From Sphaerimonospora mesophila NBRC 14179 = JCM 3151 (GTDB taxonomy: Bacteria; Actinomycetota; Actinomycetes; Streptosporangiales; Streptosporangiaceae): a stretch of DNA of 64,000 nucleotides. The stretch spans positions 16,355 to 80,354 of the forward strand of contig BCRI01000014.1 of NCBI GenBank assembly GCA_001552515.1, read 5' to 3'. Positions within the stretch are counted from its first letter, which is position 1; each line of letters begins with the position of its first letter. Positions 25,054-33,595 of the stretch are shown in pieces. The notes beneath the pieces are model-generated. The model did not search any database. It saw nothing but the letters and a program-made list of their open reading frames with translations, and was not told the origin of the DNA. The position numbers were made by a program, and so were the translations under genes.

Positions 25054-25100
25054 TTGACTCCTGAGCAGCCACGACCCTAAGTTGTTTGGGACCAAACGAC
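25054..25100 (+). promoter_or_regulatory. Promoter and island operator copy 5 (main catabolic operon)
   Basis: A -35 TTGACT (25054-25059) and a -10-like TAAGTT (25078-25083, spacing 18) are followed and overlapped by operator copy 5, GTTGTTTG-GGAC-CAAACGAC (25081-25100; seven of eight arm matches). It ends 13 bp before the ATG at 25114. The position over the start site fits repression. Confidence 0.75.
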
Positions 25101-25113
25101 TTGGAGGAAGCGG

Positions 25114-26568
25114 ATGGCCACTGTCGCGGATGTCACTGTCCACGAGGGGCACTGGATCGGCGGCGAACGGATCTCCTCACCGGCCGTCTTCGACGACGTG
25201 TCGCCGATCGACGGACAGGTGATCGCACGCGTGGCCCGCGGCGGCGCCGAGGAGGCCGCCGCCGCGGTGAGCGCGGCCGAGCGGGCGTTCCCGGCCTGGT
25301 CCCGCACCACCCGGGAGGAGCGGGCGAGGCTGCTGCACGCGATCGCCGACGGTGTGGAGAAGCGCCTGGAGCGGCTCGCGATCGTGGAGACGACCGACAA
25401 CGGCGCACTGCTCCGCTCGCACCTGCGCGGCGTGATGCCCCGGGTGGCGCACAACTTCCGGTTCTTCGCCGACTGGCTGCTGCGGCTCGGGCGGGACGAC
25501 TTCGAGACCCGAGGCCACCGCAACCAGGTCTCGTGGGACCCCGCCGGGGTCTGCGCGCTGATCACCCCGTGGAACGCCCCGCTCATGCTCGCGACCTGGA
25601 AGATCGCCCCGGCGCTCGCGGCCGGGAACACGGTCGTGCTCAAACCGGCCGAGTGGTCCCCGCTGACCGCCTCACTGCTGGCGGACATCACGGCCGAGGT
25701 CGGGCTGCCCGACGGGGTGTTCAACGTCGTGCAGGGCTACGGCGAGGAGGTCGGCGCCCCCCTCGTCGCCGACCCCCGGGTGCGCCGGATCAGCTTCACC
25801 GGCTCGGTGCCCACGGCCCGGCACATCGCCGCGGCCGCGGCGCCCAACCTCACCCCGCTGTCCCTGGAGCTCGGCGGCAAGTCACCGCTGATCGTGTTCG
25901 CCGACGCCGACCTCGATCTCGCCGTCGATCTCGCGGTGGAGCAGTACGACAACGCGGGGCAGGTCTGCCTGGCCGGCACCCGGCTGCTCGTGCAGGAGGA
26001 GATCTCGGCCGAGTTCACCGAGCGGTTCCTCACCAGGGCCGCCGCCCTGCGCCAGGGCGACCCGCGTGATCTCGCCACCGACATCGGGCCCCAGATCCAC
26101 GCCGAGCACTTCGCCCGGATCGACGGATTCGTACGCCGGGCCGTCGAGGCGGGGGCCACCCCGCTGATCGGCGGCGGGCCCAACACCGACCTCGGCGGGC
26201 TCTACTACCGGCCCACGCTCTTCACCGGTGTGGCCGCCGACAGCGAGATCGTCAACGAGGAGGTCTTCGGGCCCGTTCTCACGCTGCAGACGTTCCGTAC
26301 CGAGGAGCAGGCCGTCGAGATGGCCAACTCCACCGAGTTCGGGCTGGCCGCCACGCTCGTGACCGGCTCGCCCGAGTCGGCCGGGCGGGTCGCCGCCCGC
26401 CTGGTCGCCGGCACCGTCTGGGTCAACTGCTTCTTCGTCCGCGATCTCCGGGCGCCGTTCGGCGGGGCGCGGCAGTCGGGCATGGGCCGCGAGGGCGGCG
26501 ACTGGAGCTTCGACTTCTACTGCGACGTCAAGAACACCGTCTTCGCGCCGGGAGGCTGGAATGGGTGA
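25114..26568 (+). CDS. hpaE: Aldehyde dehydrogenase, HpaE-like semialdehyde dehydrogenase
   Basis: This 484-residue NAD(P)-dependent aldehyde dehydrogenase has the motifs PWNAPLMLATWK, GNTVVLKPAEW, Glu in SLELGGKSP and catalytic Cys in NAGQVCLAG. The branch resembles 5-carboxymethyl-2-hydroxymuconate semialdehyde dehydrogenase, which oxidises the product of homoprotocatechuate ring cleavage. It heads a six-gene operon; its stop overlaps the next start by 8 bp. TGGAGGAAG precedes the ATG. Assignment within the ALDH family rests on the two downstream genes, so a different semialdehyde is possible. Confidence 0.85.
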   Translation: MATVADVTVHEGHWIGGERISSPAVFDDVSPIDGQVIARVARGGAEEAAAAVSAAERAFPAWSRTTREERARLLHAIADGVEKRLERLAIVETTDNGALLRSHLRGVMPRVAHNFRFFADWLLRLGRDDFETRGHRNQVSWDPAGVCALITPWNAPLMLATWKIAPALAAGNTVVLKPAEWSPLTASLLADITAEVGLPDGVFNVVQGYGEEVGAPLVADPRVRRISFTGSVPTARHIAAAAAPNLTPLSLELGGKSPLIVFADADLDLAVDLAVEQYDNAGQVCLAGTRLLVQEEISAEFTERFLTRAAALRQGDPRDLATDIGPQIHAEHFARIDGFVRRAVEAGATPLIGGGPNTDLGGLYYRPTLFTGVAADSEIVNEEVFGPVLTLQTFRTEEQAVEMANSTEFGLAATLVTGSPESAGRVAARLVAGTVWVNCFFVRDLRAPFGGARQSGMGREGGDWSFDFYCDVKNTVFAPGGWNG

Positions 26569-27502
26569 GGTCGTCGGCGCGGGAATCCTCGCGCACGCCC
26601 CAACGATCATGCTGCCCCTCGAGGTGCGCAAGGAACTCAACGAGGGCAGGGAGATCAGCATCGTCCCCGGGCTGCACCGCCTGCGGGAGGAGGTCTTCGA
26701 CGCCCTCGACTACGACACGGTGATCGTGTTCGACTCGCACTGGGCGACCACGTTCGAGTTCGTGGTCACCGCGCAGGACCGCCGCTCCGGGCTGTTCACC
26801 TCCGAGGAACTGCCGCGCGGCATGTGCCGCATCCCCTACGACTTCCCCGGCGACCCCGAGCTCGCCCGGTCGATCGCGTCGTATCAGGACAGGCACGCCA
26901 CCTGGATCACCGCGATCGACGACCACCACCTGCCGATCTTCTACGCCACCGTGAACCTGTGGAAGTACCTGGGGGCGCCCGGCAAGCGCTGGATCTCGAT
27001 CAGCATGTGCCAGACCGCTGAGATGGAGGACGACCTCCGGCTCGGCCGCGCGGTCGGCGACGCGATCGCCGCGAGCGACCGCAGGGTGCTGCTGGTCGCG
27101 TCGGGGGCGTTCTCGCACCAGTTCTGGCCGCTGCGCCACCTGCGCGCGCACGAGTCGAGCGACCCGGCGCACGTACGGACCCCCGAGGCGCGGGCGGCCG
27201 ACGAGGAGCGCATCGCGTGGCTGCTCGACGGCGACCACGCCCGGGTGCTCGACACGATGGACGACTTCTACCGCTTCAAGCCGGAGGCGGGGTTCGGCCA
27301 CTACCTGATGCTGGCCGCCGCCCTCGGCGAGCGGGACCTCACCGTGCCCGGCCGGCTCTACAGCGACTACGAGAACGCGACCGGGACCGGTCAGGTGCAC
27401 ATCTGGTTCGACCGGCCCGAGGGCGGCTTCCCCCGGCCGAAGGCCACCGACGCCTCCGGCGATCCGTACCCCTATCCGTTCCGCCTCGAAGGGACCGGCT
27501 GA
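26561..27502 (+). CDS. hpaD: LigB-type extradiol dioxygenase (homoprotocatechuate 2,3-dioxygenase-like)
   Basis: This 313-residue class III extradiol dioxygenase of the LigB superfamily has candidate iron ligands His12 (ILAHAPT) and His60 (FDSHWATT), with a further conserved His in SGAFSHQFWP. It would cleave the ring of a catechol-type substrate next to a hydroxyl using Fe(II) and O2. The HpaE- and HpaG-like neighbours point to 3,4-dihydroxyphenylacetate (inference). The ATG at 26561 overlaps the upstream stop, and the stop TGA overlaps the next ATG (TGATG). Confidence 0.85.
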   Translation: MGEVVGAGILAHAPTIMLPLEVRKELNEGREISIVPGLHRLREEVFDALDYDTVIVFDSHWATTFEFVVTAQDRRSGLFTSEELPRGMCRIPYDFPGDPELARSIASYQDRHATWITAIDDHHLPIFYATVNLWKYLGAPGKRWISISMCQTAEMEDDLRLGRAVGDAIAASDRRVLLVASGAFSHQFWPLRHLRAHESSDPAHVRTPEARAADEERIAWLLDGDHARVLDTMDDFYRFKPEAGFGHYLMLAAALGERDLTVPGRLYSDYENATGTGQVHIWFDRPEGGFPRPKATDASGDPYPYPFRLEGTG

Positions 27503-28359
27503 TGGCTCGGCAGACGAAGGAGTATCGGCGGATCCTGCTCGACGGCGCCGCCGTACAGGTGCGCAGGGAGGGCGATGAACTGGTCGCCGCCGACGGCCGG
27601 GTGGTCGGCGTCGACGAGGCCGTGCACCTCCCGCCGTGCACCCCATCGAAGATCATCGCGGTGCATCTCAACCACCGCAGCCGGGTCGAGGAGTTCATGA
27701 CCTCGCTGCCCCCGGCCCCCACGTACTTCCACAAGCCGACCTCGGCGCTGAACGCGCATCGGGGCGCGGTCGTACGGCCGGAGCGGTGCAAGTACCTCAA
27801 CTACGAGGGCGAGATCGCGATCGTCATCGGCCGCACCACCCGCAACGTCTCTCCGGAGGAGGCGGGCGACCACATCGCCGGGTACACGATCGGCAACGAC
27901 TACGGCCTGCACGACTTCCGCGACACCGACACCGGCTCGATGCTGCGGGTCAAGGGCTCGGACACGCTCTGCCCGCTCGGCCCCGGGCTGGTCACCGGAT
28001 GGGACTTCCGCGGCAGGCGGCTGCGCACGTACGTCAACGGCGAGGTCGCGCAGGACGGCTCCACCGACGAGATGGAGTGGGACATGCACTACCTCGTCGC
28101 GGACATCGCCCGCACGATCACCCTCTATCCCGGCGACGTGCTGCTGTCGGGCACGCCGGCGAACTCCCGTCCGGTACGGCCCGGCGATGTCGTCGAGGTC
28201 GAGGTCGAGGGCCTGGGCAGGCTCACCAACCACATCGTCAACGGTCCGGTCCCGATCAGGGACGACTGCGGCGCCCAGCCCACCGAGTCGGAAGAGGTGA
28301 TCTCGACCGCCTTCGGCGGCGACTGGGAGTTCCGCGGCATCCGGCCGCCCAAGCGTTAA
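27502..28359 (+). CDS. hpaG: FAH-family isomerase/decarboxylase (HpaG-like)
   Basis: This 285-residue fumarylacetoacetate hydrolase-fold protein has the metal-site segments YEGEIAIVIG, GYTIGNDYGLHDFRD and the later KGSDTLCPLGP and GDVLLSGTP. In the homoprotocatechuate pathway HpaG isomerises and decarboxylates the tricarboxylate formed by HpaE. E. coli HpaG has two such domains; this protein has one, so another enzyme may supply one step. It starts one base inside the previous stop and is followed by the ferredoxin gene after 12 bp. Confidence 0.85.
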   Translation: MARQTKEYRRILLDGAAVQVRREGDELVAADGRVVGVDEAVHLPPCTPSKIIAVHLNHRSRVEEFMTSLPPAPTYFHKPTSALNAHRGAVVRPERCKYLNYEGEIAIVIGRTTRNVSPEEAGDHIAGYTIGNDYGLHDFRDTDTGSMLRVKGSDTLCPLGPGLVTGWDFRGRRLRTYVNGEVAQDGSTDEMEWDMHYLVADIARTITLYPGDVLLSGTPANSRPVRPGDVVEVEVEGLGRLTNHIVNGPVPIRDDCGAQPTESEEVISTAFGGDWEFRGIRPPKR

Positions 28360-28371
28360 GGAGTGCCCTCG

Positions 28372-28560
28372 ATGAAGGTCATCGTCGACATGGACGTGTG
28401 CAAGGACCACGGGCAGTGCGTCTTCGCCGCCCCCGAGGTCTTCCAGATCAACGAGAACGGCCGCCTGGTCTATGTCGCCGAGCCCGACGAGTCGCTGCGC
28501 GACGCCGTGGAGGAGGCGGCCGACGTCTGCCCGCTGCAGGCCATCACGATCGAGGACTGA
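28372..28560 (+). CDS. 3Fe-4S ferredoxin for a cytochrome P450
   Basis: This 62-residue ferredoxin has the pattern C10-x2-H13-x2-C16 ... C53-P, in which a His replaces one cluster Cys. That pattern is known from P450-partner ferredoxins of mycobacteria and Streptomyces. It would carry electrons from the next gene's reductase to the P450 at 15031. The ATG at 28372 is chosen because AAGGAGTG stands 6 nt before it. It is in operon with the ring-cleavage genes. Confidence 0.93.
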   Translation: MKVIVDMDVCKDHGQCVFAAPEVFQINENGRLVYVAEPDESLRDAVEEAADVCPLQAITIED

Positions 28561-28565
28561 TCACC

Positions 28566-29804
28566 GTGGGGACCACGCGGCGCATCGTGATCGCCGGTGC
28601 CTCGATGGGCGGCCTGCGCGCGGCGGAACGGCTGCGCGCCGGCGGTTTCACCGGCGAGATCGTCGCGATCGGCGACGAGCCGCACCTGCCGTACAACCGG
28701 CCGCCGCTGTCGAAGGAGGCCCTCGCCACCGAGGTGACCCACGAGGCGCTAGCCTTCCGGCTCCGCCCGGCCGTCGCCGACGTGGCCTGGCGGCTGGGCG
28801 TGCGGGTCGCGGGGGCCGACCTGGACGCCCGTGCCGTACGGCTCGGCGACGGCACCGAGCTGACCTATGACGGTCTGGTGGTCGCCACCGGCATGCGGCC
28901 CAGGCGGCTGCACCTCGCCGATTCGACCCGGCCCGGTCAGACACGGCCCGGACCGGTGACCGGCCGGCATGTGGTGCGCACGATCGAGGATGCCCGCGCC
29001 CTGCGCGCCGAGCTGCGCCCGGGGGCGAACGTGCTCGTCGCCGGCGCCGGCTTCATCGGCTGCGAGGTGGCGGCCACCGCCCGGACGCTGGGCGCCTCGG
29101 TGACCGTCGTGGCACCGGAGGACGTCCCGATGCTGCGCCCGCTCGGCCCCGGACTGGGCGCCGCCCTGCGCCGCCGCCACGAGGAGCGCGGCGTCGCGTT
29201 CCTGCTCGGCCGTACGATCGCCGCGTTCCTGGGCGAGACCGGGAGAGCGGGGGAGGGGAGTCGCGTGACCGGCGCCGAGCTGTCCGACGGCACGCGCGTC
29301 GCCGCCGACGTCGTCGTGGAGGCCGTGGGGTCGGTGGCCAACACCGAATGGCTCGCCGGCAACGGGCTCGACCTGTCCGACGGCGTGCTGTGCGACGACG
29401 CGCTGCGCGTCGAGGGACGGCGCGGCGTCGTGGCGGTGGGGGACATCGCCCGGTTCCCCAACCCCCGCTACGACGAGGTGCCCCGCCGGGTCGAGCACTG
29501 GAGCATCCCGACCGACACGGCCAGGCACGCCGCGATCACCCTGCTCGCCGATCTGGGCCTGGCCGAGCCCGCGGCCACGCCCTTCGCCCCGCTGCCGACC
29601 TTCTGGAGCGATCAGTACGAGCTGCGCCTCCAGTCGTTCGGGGCGCCCGCGCTCGGCGGGTCGGACATCCGGGTGCTGGAGGGCGACCTCGACGGTGAGG
29701 TCGTGGTCGGCTACCACCGCGACGGCGAGCTGGTCGGCGTGGTGCTCGTCGGCATGCCGTCCGCCGCGGCCCGTTACCGCGCCGCCTGTTCCGCGGCCGC
29801 CTGA
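28566..29804 (+). CDS. FAD-dependent ferredoxin reductase
   Basis: This 412-residue pyridine-nucleotide-disulphide-type reductase has the FAD motif GASMGGLRAAERLR near the N-terminus, the NAD(P)H motif VAGAGFIGCEVAATAR at about 160, the second FAD motif GVVAVGDIARFP, and the reductase C-terminal domain (TFWSDQYELRLQSFG) of the rubredoxin/putidaredoxin reductase group. It starts at a GTG at 28566, 5 bp after the ferredoxin stop. With the ferredoxin it completes a class I P450 electron chain in the operon opposite the P450. Confidence 0.92.
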   Translation: MGTTRRIVIAGASMGGLRAAERLRAGGFTGEIVAIGDEPHLPYNRPPLSKEALATEVTHEALAFRLRPAVADVAWRLGVRVAGADLDARAVRLGDGTELTYDGLVVATGMRPRRLHLADSTRPGQTRPGPVTGRHVVRTIEDARALRAELRPGANVLVAGAGFIGCEVAATARTLGASVTVVAPEDVPMLRPLGPGLGAALRRRHEERGVAFLLGRTIAAFLGETGRAGEGSRVTGAELSDGTRVAADVVVEAVGSVANTEWLAGNGLDLSDGVLCDDALRVEGRRGVVAVGDIARFPNPRYDEVPRRVEHWSIPTDTARHAAITLLADLGLAEPAATPFAPLPTFWSDQYELRLQSFGAPALGGSDIRVLEGDLDGEVVVGYHRDGELVGVVLVGMPSAAARYRAACSAAA

Positions 29805-29828
29805 GCCGCCCCTGATGAGGAGACCGTC

Positions 29829-31247
29829 GTGGACACATTGCGCAACGTGATCGCGGGAGAGAGCCGGGACGCCGGCGAGTGGATGGACCTGGTCGACCCC
29901 TCGACCGAGGAGGTGTACGGCAGGGCGCCCCGTTCGGGCGAGCGGGACGTCGCCCACGCTGTCGAGGCGGCCACCGCGGCCGCATGTGCCTGGCGGCGCA
30001 CCACCCCGGCCGAGCGCCAGCGGCTGCTCCTCGAGCTGGCCGAGCTGATGTCGGCGAACCGGGAGGCGCTGGCCGAGGCCGAGGTGCGGGCCACCGGCAA
30101 GCCGCGGGGCACCGCCAGGCGGGTCGACGTGGGCGGGGCCGTCGACGCGATCCGCTACTTCGCGGGCGCGGCGCGGGTCCTGGAGGGGCTCGGCGCCGCC
30201 GAGTACGCCGAGGGGCACACGTCGTTCGTACGGCGTGAGCCGATCGGCGTCGTGGCCCAGGTGACGCCGTGGAACTATCCGCTGATGATGGCCGCGTGGA
30301 AGATCGGCCCGGCGCTGGCGGCGGGTAACGCGCTGGTGCTGAAGCCGTCGGACACCACACCAGGCTCGACCGTGCTGCTCGGCGAGCTGTGCGCCGAGGT
30401 GTTCCCGCCCGGCGTGGTCAACGTCGTGTGCGGCGACCGGGACACCGGTCGCGCGCTGGTCGCGCACCCGGGGGTGGAGATGGTGGCGCTCACCGGCTCG
30501 ACGAGGGCCGGGGCCGAGGTGATGGCGGCCGCCGCGCCCGATCTCAAGGACGTCCACCTGGAGCTGGGCGGCAAGGCCCCGGCGGTGGTCTTCGGCGATG
30601 TGGACCCGGCCGTGACCGTCCGCGACATCGCCGAGGCGGCGTTCTTCAACAGCGGGCAGGACTGCACCGCCGTCACACGGGTGCTCGTCGAGGATCGGGC
30701 GTACGACGACGTCGTCGAGGCGCTCGCCGACGCGGCGCGGGCGCTGGCCGTGGGCGGCCCCGACGAGGAGGGCGTCTTCCTCGGTCCGACGAACAACGCG
30801 GCCCAGGCCGAGCGGGTCGCGGGCTTCCTCGGCCGGCTGCCCGGGCACGCCCGCGTGGTCACCGGCGGCTCCCGGCTCGATCGGCCCGGCTACTTCTTCG
30901 CGCCGACCGTGGTCGCCGACGTGCGGCAGGACGACGAGATCGTGCGGCAGGAGGTCTTCGGTCCGGTCGTGACCGTACAACCGTTCACGAGCGAGGAGGA
31001 GGCCGTCGAGCTCGCCAACGGAGTCGACTACGCGCTCGCGTCCAGCGTGTGGACCAGGGACACCGGCCGTGCGATGCGGCTGACCGCCGCGCTCGACTTC
31101 GGCGCCGTCTGGGTCAACTGCCATCAGGTGATCATCCCGGAGATGCCGCACGGCGGCTTCAAGCACTCGGGCACCGGCAAGGATCTCTCCCGGTACGGCC
31201 TGGACGCCTACACGCGGATCAAACACGTGATGATCAGCCACGACTGA
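29829..31247 (+). CDS. Aldehyde dehydrogenase, aminobutyraldehyde/PuuC-like
   Basis: This 472-residue NAD(P)-dependent aldehyde dehydrogenase has Glu in HLELGGKAP and catalytic Cys in [12 protein letters not shown]. The NSGQDCTA context and the end [24 protein letters not shown] resemble gamma-aminobutyraldehyde dehydrogenases, which act on amine-derived aldehydes. In the proposed pathway it oxidises the aldehyde released from the amine or its gamma-glutamyl form. It starts at a GTG at 29829 behind GAGGAGA and is the last gene of the operon. Confidence 0.9.
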   Translation: MDTLRNVIAGESRDAGEWMDLVDPSTEEVYGRAPRSGERDVAHAVEAATAAACAWRRTTPAERQRLLLELAELMSANREALAEAEVRATGKPRGTARRVDVGGAVDAIRYFAGAARVLEGLGAAEYAEGHTSFVRREPIGVVAQVTPWNYPLMMAAWKIGPALAAGNALVLKPSDTTPGSTVLLGELCAEVFPPGVVNVVCGDRDTGRALVAHPGVEMVALTGSTRAGAEVMAAAAPDLKDVHLELGGKAPAVVFGDVDPAVTVRDIAEAAFFNSGQDCTAVTRVLVEDRAYDDVVEALADAARALAVGGPDEEGVFLGPTNNAAQAERVAGFLGRLPGHARVVTGGSRLDRPGYFFAPTVVADVRQDDEIVRQEVFGPVVTVQPFTSEEEAVELANGVDYALASSVWTRDTGRAMRLTAALDFGAVWVNCHQVIIPEMPHGGFKHSGTGKDLSRYGLDAYTRIKHVMISHD

Positions 31248-31284
31248 CGGGGTTCGCCTCCGTTATCAAGGGGGCGAGGCGAGA

Positions 31285-31352
31285 TATCACTCAATCTTGG
31301 CGAGAACTTGCCGCGTTCTAGAGCGCGAGAGCACGTTGTCCCATGTATCACT
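31285..31352. promoter_or_regulatory. TATCACT direct repeats upstream of the AraC gene
   Basis: TATCACT occurs at 31285-31291 and 31346-31352 in the AT-richer gap before the AraC-type gene. They could be half-sites for that regulator. This is weak evidence. Confidence 0.3.
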
Positions 31353-31442
31353 GATTATCGGTTTAGTGACCAGATGGTGAGGCGTTGTCGGGCTGTGCCG
31401 GGTAGCCGCCGTCCACCTGGTACGGAGCTCGGTTCGGATCGC

Positions 31443-32444
31443 ATGACCGTTCGGGGGGAGGACGTGCTCGTCTCGCCGCACCCGCTCGCCGCCCATGAGC
31501 GGTTTCACACGCACGACGTCGAGGACGCCCACGTGGGGGTGGAGCAGGTTCTCTGCCCGCACGGGCTGCGCCTCGCCGAGCGCGGGACGCGGCTCGACGC
31601 CCGCATGAACGGGGTGACGCTCGACAGGGTCGGCCTCTACTACCTCAGCTACGGGGCGGAGATGCTGGTCACGCCGGATGAATGGGAGAGCTGCATCCTC
31701 GTCGAGATCCCGCTGGCCGGTGCGGCGGAGGTGAGCCAGGGCCGGGAACAGATCGTGGCCACGACCGAGCACGCCTACATCCTGTCACTGACGGGACGCA
31801 CGGCCATGCGGTGGGCGGCCGGAACCGAACAGCTCATCACCCGGTTCGACCGCTCGGCGCTCGAAGCCCAGCTCGGCAGGATGCTCGGGCGGCAGCCGGG
31901 CGAGCCGCTCGTCTTCTCCCTGGGCATGGATCTGACCTTGCCCCCGTCCCGGTCGTGGCTTTCGGTCGTCGACCTGCTCCGGCGGGAGGCGGAGACCGGC
32001 GGAGCCATGCTGACCCAGCCGGCCGCCGCCAAGCGGCTGGAGGAGCTGCTGATGACGCAGCTGCTGCTGGCCCAGCCCAGCAACTACACCCCCGCCCTGC
32101 TCGGGGAGCAGCCGCGTGTCCCGCCGCCCGTGGTGAAGCGGGCCATGGAACTCATCGAGGCCCACGCCGCCGAGCCGCTCACCGTGGAGGACATCGCCGA
32201 GGCCGTGGGCGTGGGGGCCCGGGCGCTGCAGGAGGGGTTCCGCCGCCATCTGGACACGACCCCCATGGCGTACCTGCGGGACGTGCGCCTGGACCGGGTG
32301 CGCGCCGAGCTGACGGTGGACGCCGTGGACGCGACGACCGTCACCGATGTCGCCTTCCGCTGGGGGTTCGCCCACCTCGGCAGGTTCTCCCTCGCCTATC
32401 GGCAGCGCTTCGGCGAGCCCCCGTCGGCGACGCTGCGCCGGTGA
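31443..32444 (+). CDS. AraC-family transcriptional regulator
   Basis: The protein has 333 residues from the ATG at 31443; an earlier in-frame start at 31308 would add 45 residues that do not look conserved. The N-terminal part (about 15-190) is an AraC-binding-like domain. Two helix-turn-helix motifs follow in the last 100 residues (TVEDIAEAVGVGARALQEGFRRH and VTDVAFRWGFAHLGRFSLAYRQRFG). It lies directly downstream of the catabolic operon and could sense a pathway compound, but no island operator precedes it. Confidence 0.88.
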   Translation: MTVRGEDVLVSPHPLAAHERFHTHDVEDAHVGVEQVLCPHGLRLAERGTRLDARMNGVTLDRVGLYYLSYGAEMLVTPDEWESCILVEIPLAGAAEVSQGREQIVATTEHAYILSLTGRTAMRWAAGTEQLITRFDRSALEAQLGRMLGRQPGEPLVFSLGMDLTLPPSRSWLSVVDLLRREAETGGAMLTQPAAAKRLEELLMTQLLLAQPSNYTPALLGEQPRVPPPVVKRAMELIEAHAAEPLTVEDIAEAVGVGARALQEGFRRHLDTTPMAYLRDVRLDRVRAELTVDAVDATTVTDVAFRWGFAHLGRFSLAYRQRFGEPPSATLRR

Positions 32445-32475
32445 CGCACGCCTCGGCGAAACCCTTTGCGACCGG

Positions 32476-32514
32476 CCTCGCCGGGGCCGGGACAGGCCCG
32501 GGCCGCCGGCGAGG
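32476..32514. terminator. Terminator between the AraC and lysozyme genes
   Basis: CCTCGCCGG (32476-32484) pairs with its complement at 32506-32514, with an inner GGGCC-type stem. It is between convergent genes. Confidence 0.7.
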
Positions 32515-32528
32515 ACGGTCCCACGTGA

Positions 32529-33269
32529 TCAGGGACGGCCGAGGGCGCGCAGCTCGTCGGGGGTGAGCGCGGAGACGTTCTTGTCGATGGGATATTCCGT
32601 GTACTGGTGGATGGCCCAGCTCTTCCAGTCGGCGGGCGGCGTGACGGCGCCCGGGGCCTTGCTGTAGTGGGCTACCCACAGTGGGTACTCGGCCAGGCCG
32701 CGGCCGTAGGTGTTGGCGAAGTTCCAGCCGCTGTAGAACATCGGGGTGACGCCGGTCTTGGCCTTCACGTGGGCGAGCCAGGCCTTGGCCCAGGCGTTGA
32801 CGTGGGCCACCGACCTGCCGTTCGTGGTCTCCAGGTCCAGCACCAGCAGATCGCCGGGTTTGGCGGGGTGCTGGTTCACCATGGACAGGAAGTGTTCGGC
32901 CTCGGCGATGGGATCGTTCTTGGGGTGACCGTAGTGGTAGGCGCCGCGGACGATGCCCTTCTCGTCCAGCTCCTGCCAGAAACGGGCGAAGGTGGAGTCG
33001 CGGAAGGACAGGCCCTCGGTGGCCTTGATGATGCCGAACTTCGCCGGGCTGGCGGTCCAGTCGTGGTTCGGCTCGTGGTTGGAGACGTCTTCGCCGTACA
33101 TCAGCGTGACGTTCTCTTCTCCGGGCGCCTGCGGTGCCGCCTGCACCGGCGCGGCCGCGAAGACGCCGACTGCGGTGAGTACGACCAGGGCCGCGCCGAG
33201 ACGCTTGCCGGAGAGGCTCAGGCGGCGCTTGAGAGAGACAGGGGCTGCGGAGAGCCGGTGTTCCAGCAT
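32529..33269 (-). CDS. Secreted GH25 muramidase (lysozyme)
   Basis: This 246-residue cell-wall hydrolase has a signal peptide or membrane anchor at about 10-45 (LGAALVVLTAVGVFAAAPVQAAP). A GH25 domain at about 55-240 follows, with YGEDVSNHEP (first catalytic Asp), GIIKATEG, GAYHYGHP and LVLDLETTNGR (catalytic Asp/Glu cluster). It cleaves the MurNAc-GlcNAc bond. The start at the ATG at 33269 is chosen; longer frames run into the leader, which is a c-di-AMP riboswitch. Such control is known for actinobacterial wall hydrolases. Confidence 0.92.
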   Translation of the reverse strand: MLEHRLSAAPVSLKRRLSLSGKRLGAALVVLTAVGVFAAAPVQAAPQAPGEENVTLMYGEDVSNHEPNHDWTASPAKFGIIKATEGLSFRDSTFARFWQELDEKGIVRGAYHYGHPKNDPIAEAEHFLSMVNQHPAKPGDLLVLDLETTNGRSVAHVNAWAKAWLAHVKAKTGVTPMFYSGWNFANTYGRGLAEYPLWVAHYSKAPGAVTPPADWKSWAIHQYTEYPIDKNVSALTPDELRALGRP

Positions 33270-33293
33270 GAAGGGATTGACTCCTTGCTTCCA

Positions 33294-33505
33294 TGCCGCC
33301 TGCCGGGACAGCTGACGGGTTCGGGGCGGCGAGCGCGTCCTACGGTGCGCAAGGGGGCAGGCGCTCCGATTCACCCGAGGGGTGGTCCCCGGCTCCGTGA
33401 GGTGCGGAGTCGGCGGCCGTGCACCTCCTGACGGGACAGCTCCGTCAGGAGACGCGCGGATCCGGGCAACGAACCGGCAACGCAACCGACGACGGAGTCA
33501 CCGCT
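33294..33505 (-). promoter_or_regulatory. c-di-AMP (ydaO/yuaA) riboswitch
   Basis: The leader of the lysozyme gene contains conserved blocks I recognise from actinobacterial ydaO elements: GAGCCGGGGACCA followed by GGGTGAATCGG (33394-33363), and the 3' end CCCGAACCCGTCAGC with GGCAGGCGGC (33324-33294). A 10-bp hairpin (33425-33451) lies between the 5' GGTTGCGTTGCCGG block and these. Binding of c-di-AMP in this class turns expression off (established). A covariance-model search would settle it. Confidence 0.82.
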
Positions 33506-33524
33506 GCGCGTGCCGTGGAGTCAA

Positions 33525-33553
33525 AAGGTACACACACCCCCATTGGGGTGCAA
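33525..33553 (-). promoter_or_regulatory. Probable promoter of the riboswitch-lysozyme transcript
   Basis: On the minus strand a -35 TTGCAC (33553-33548) is followed after 17 bp by a -10 TACCTT (33530-33525), about 25 bp before the first conserved riboswitch bases. Confidence 0.45.
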
Positions 33554-33595
33554 ATAGGACAAAAATCCTGGGACGGGAGCTTCGCGATGGGCTGC

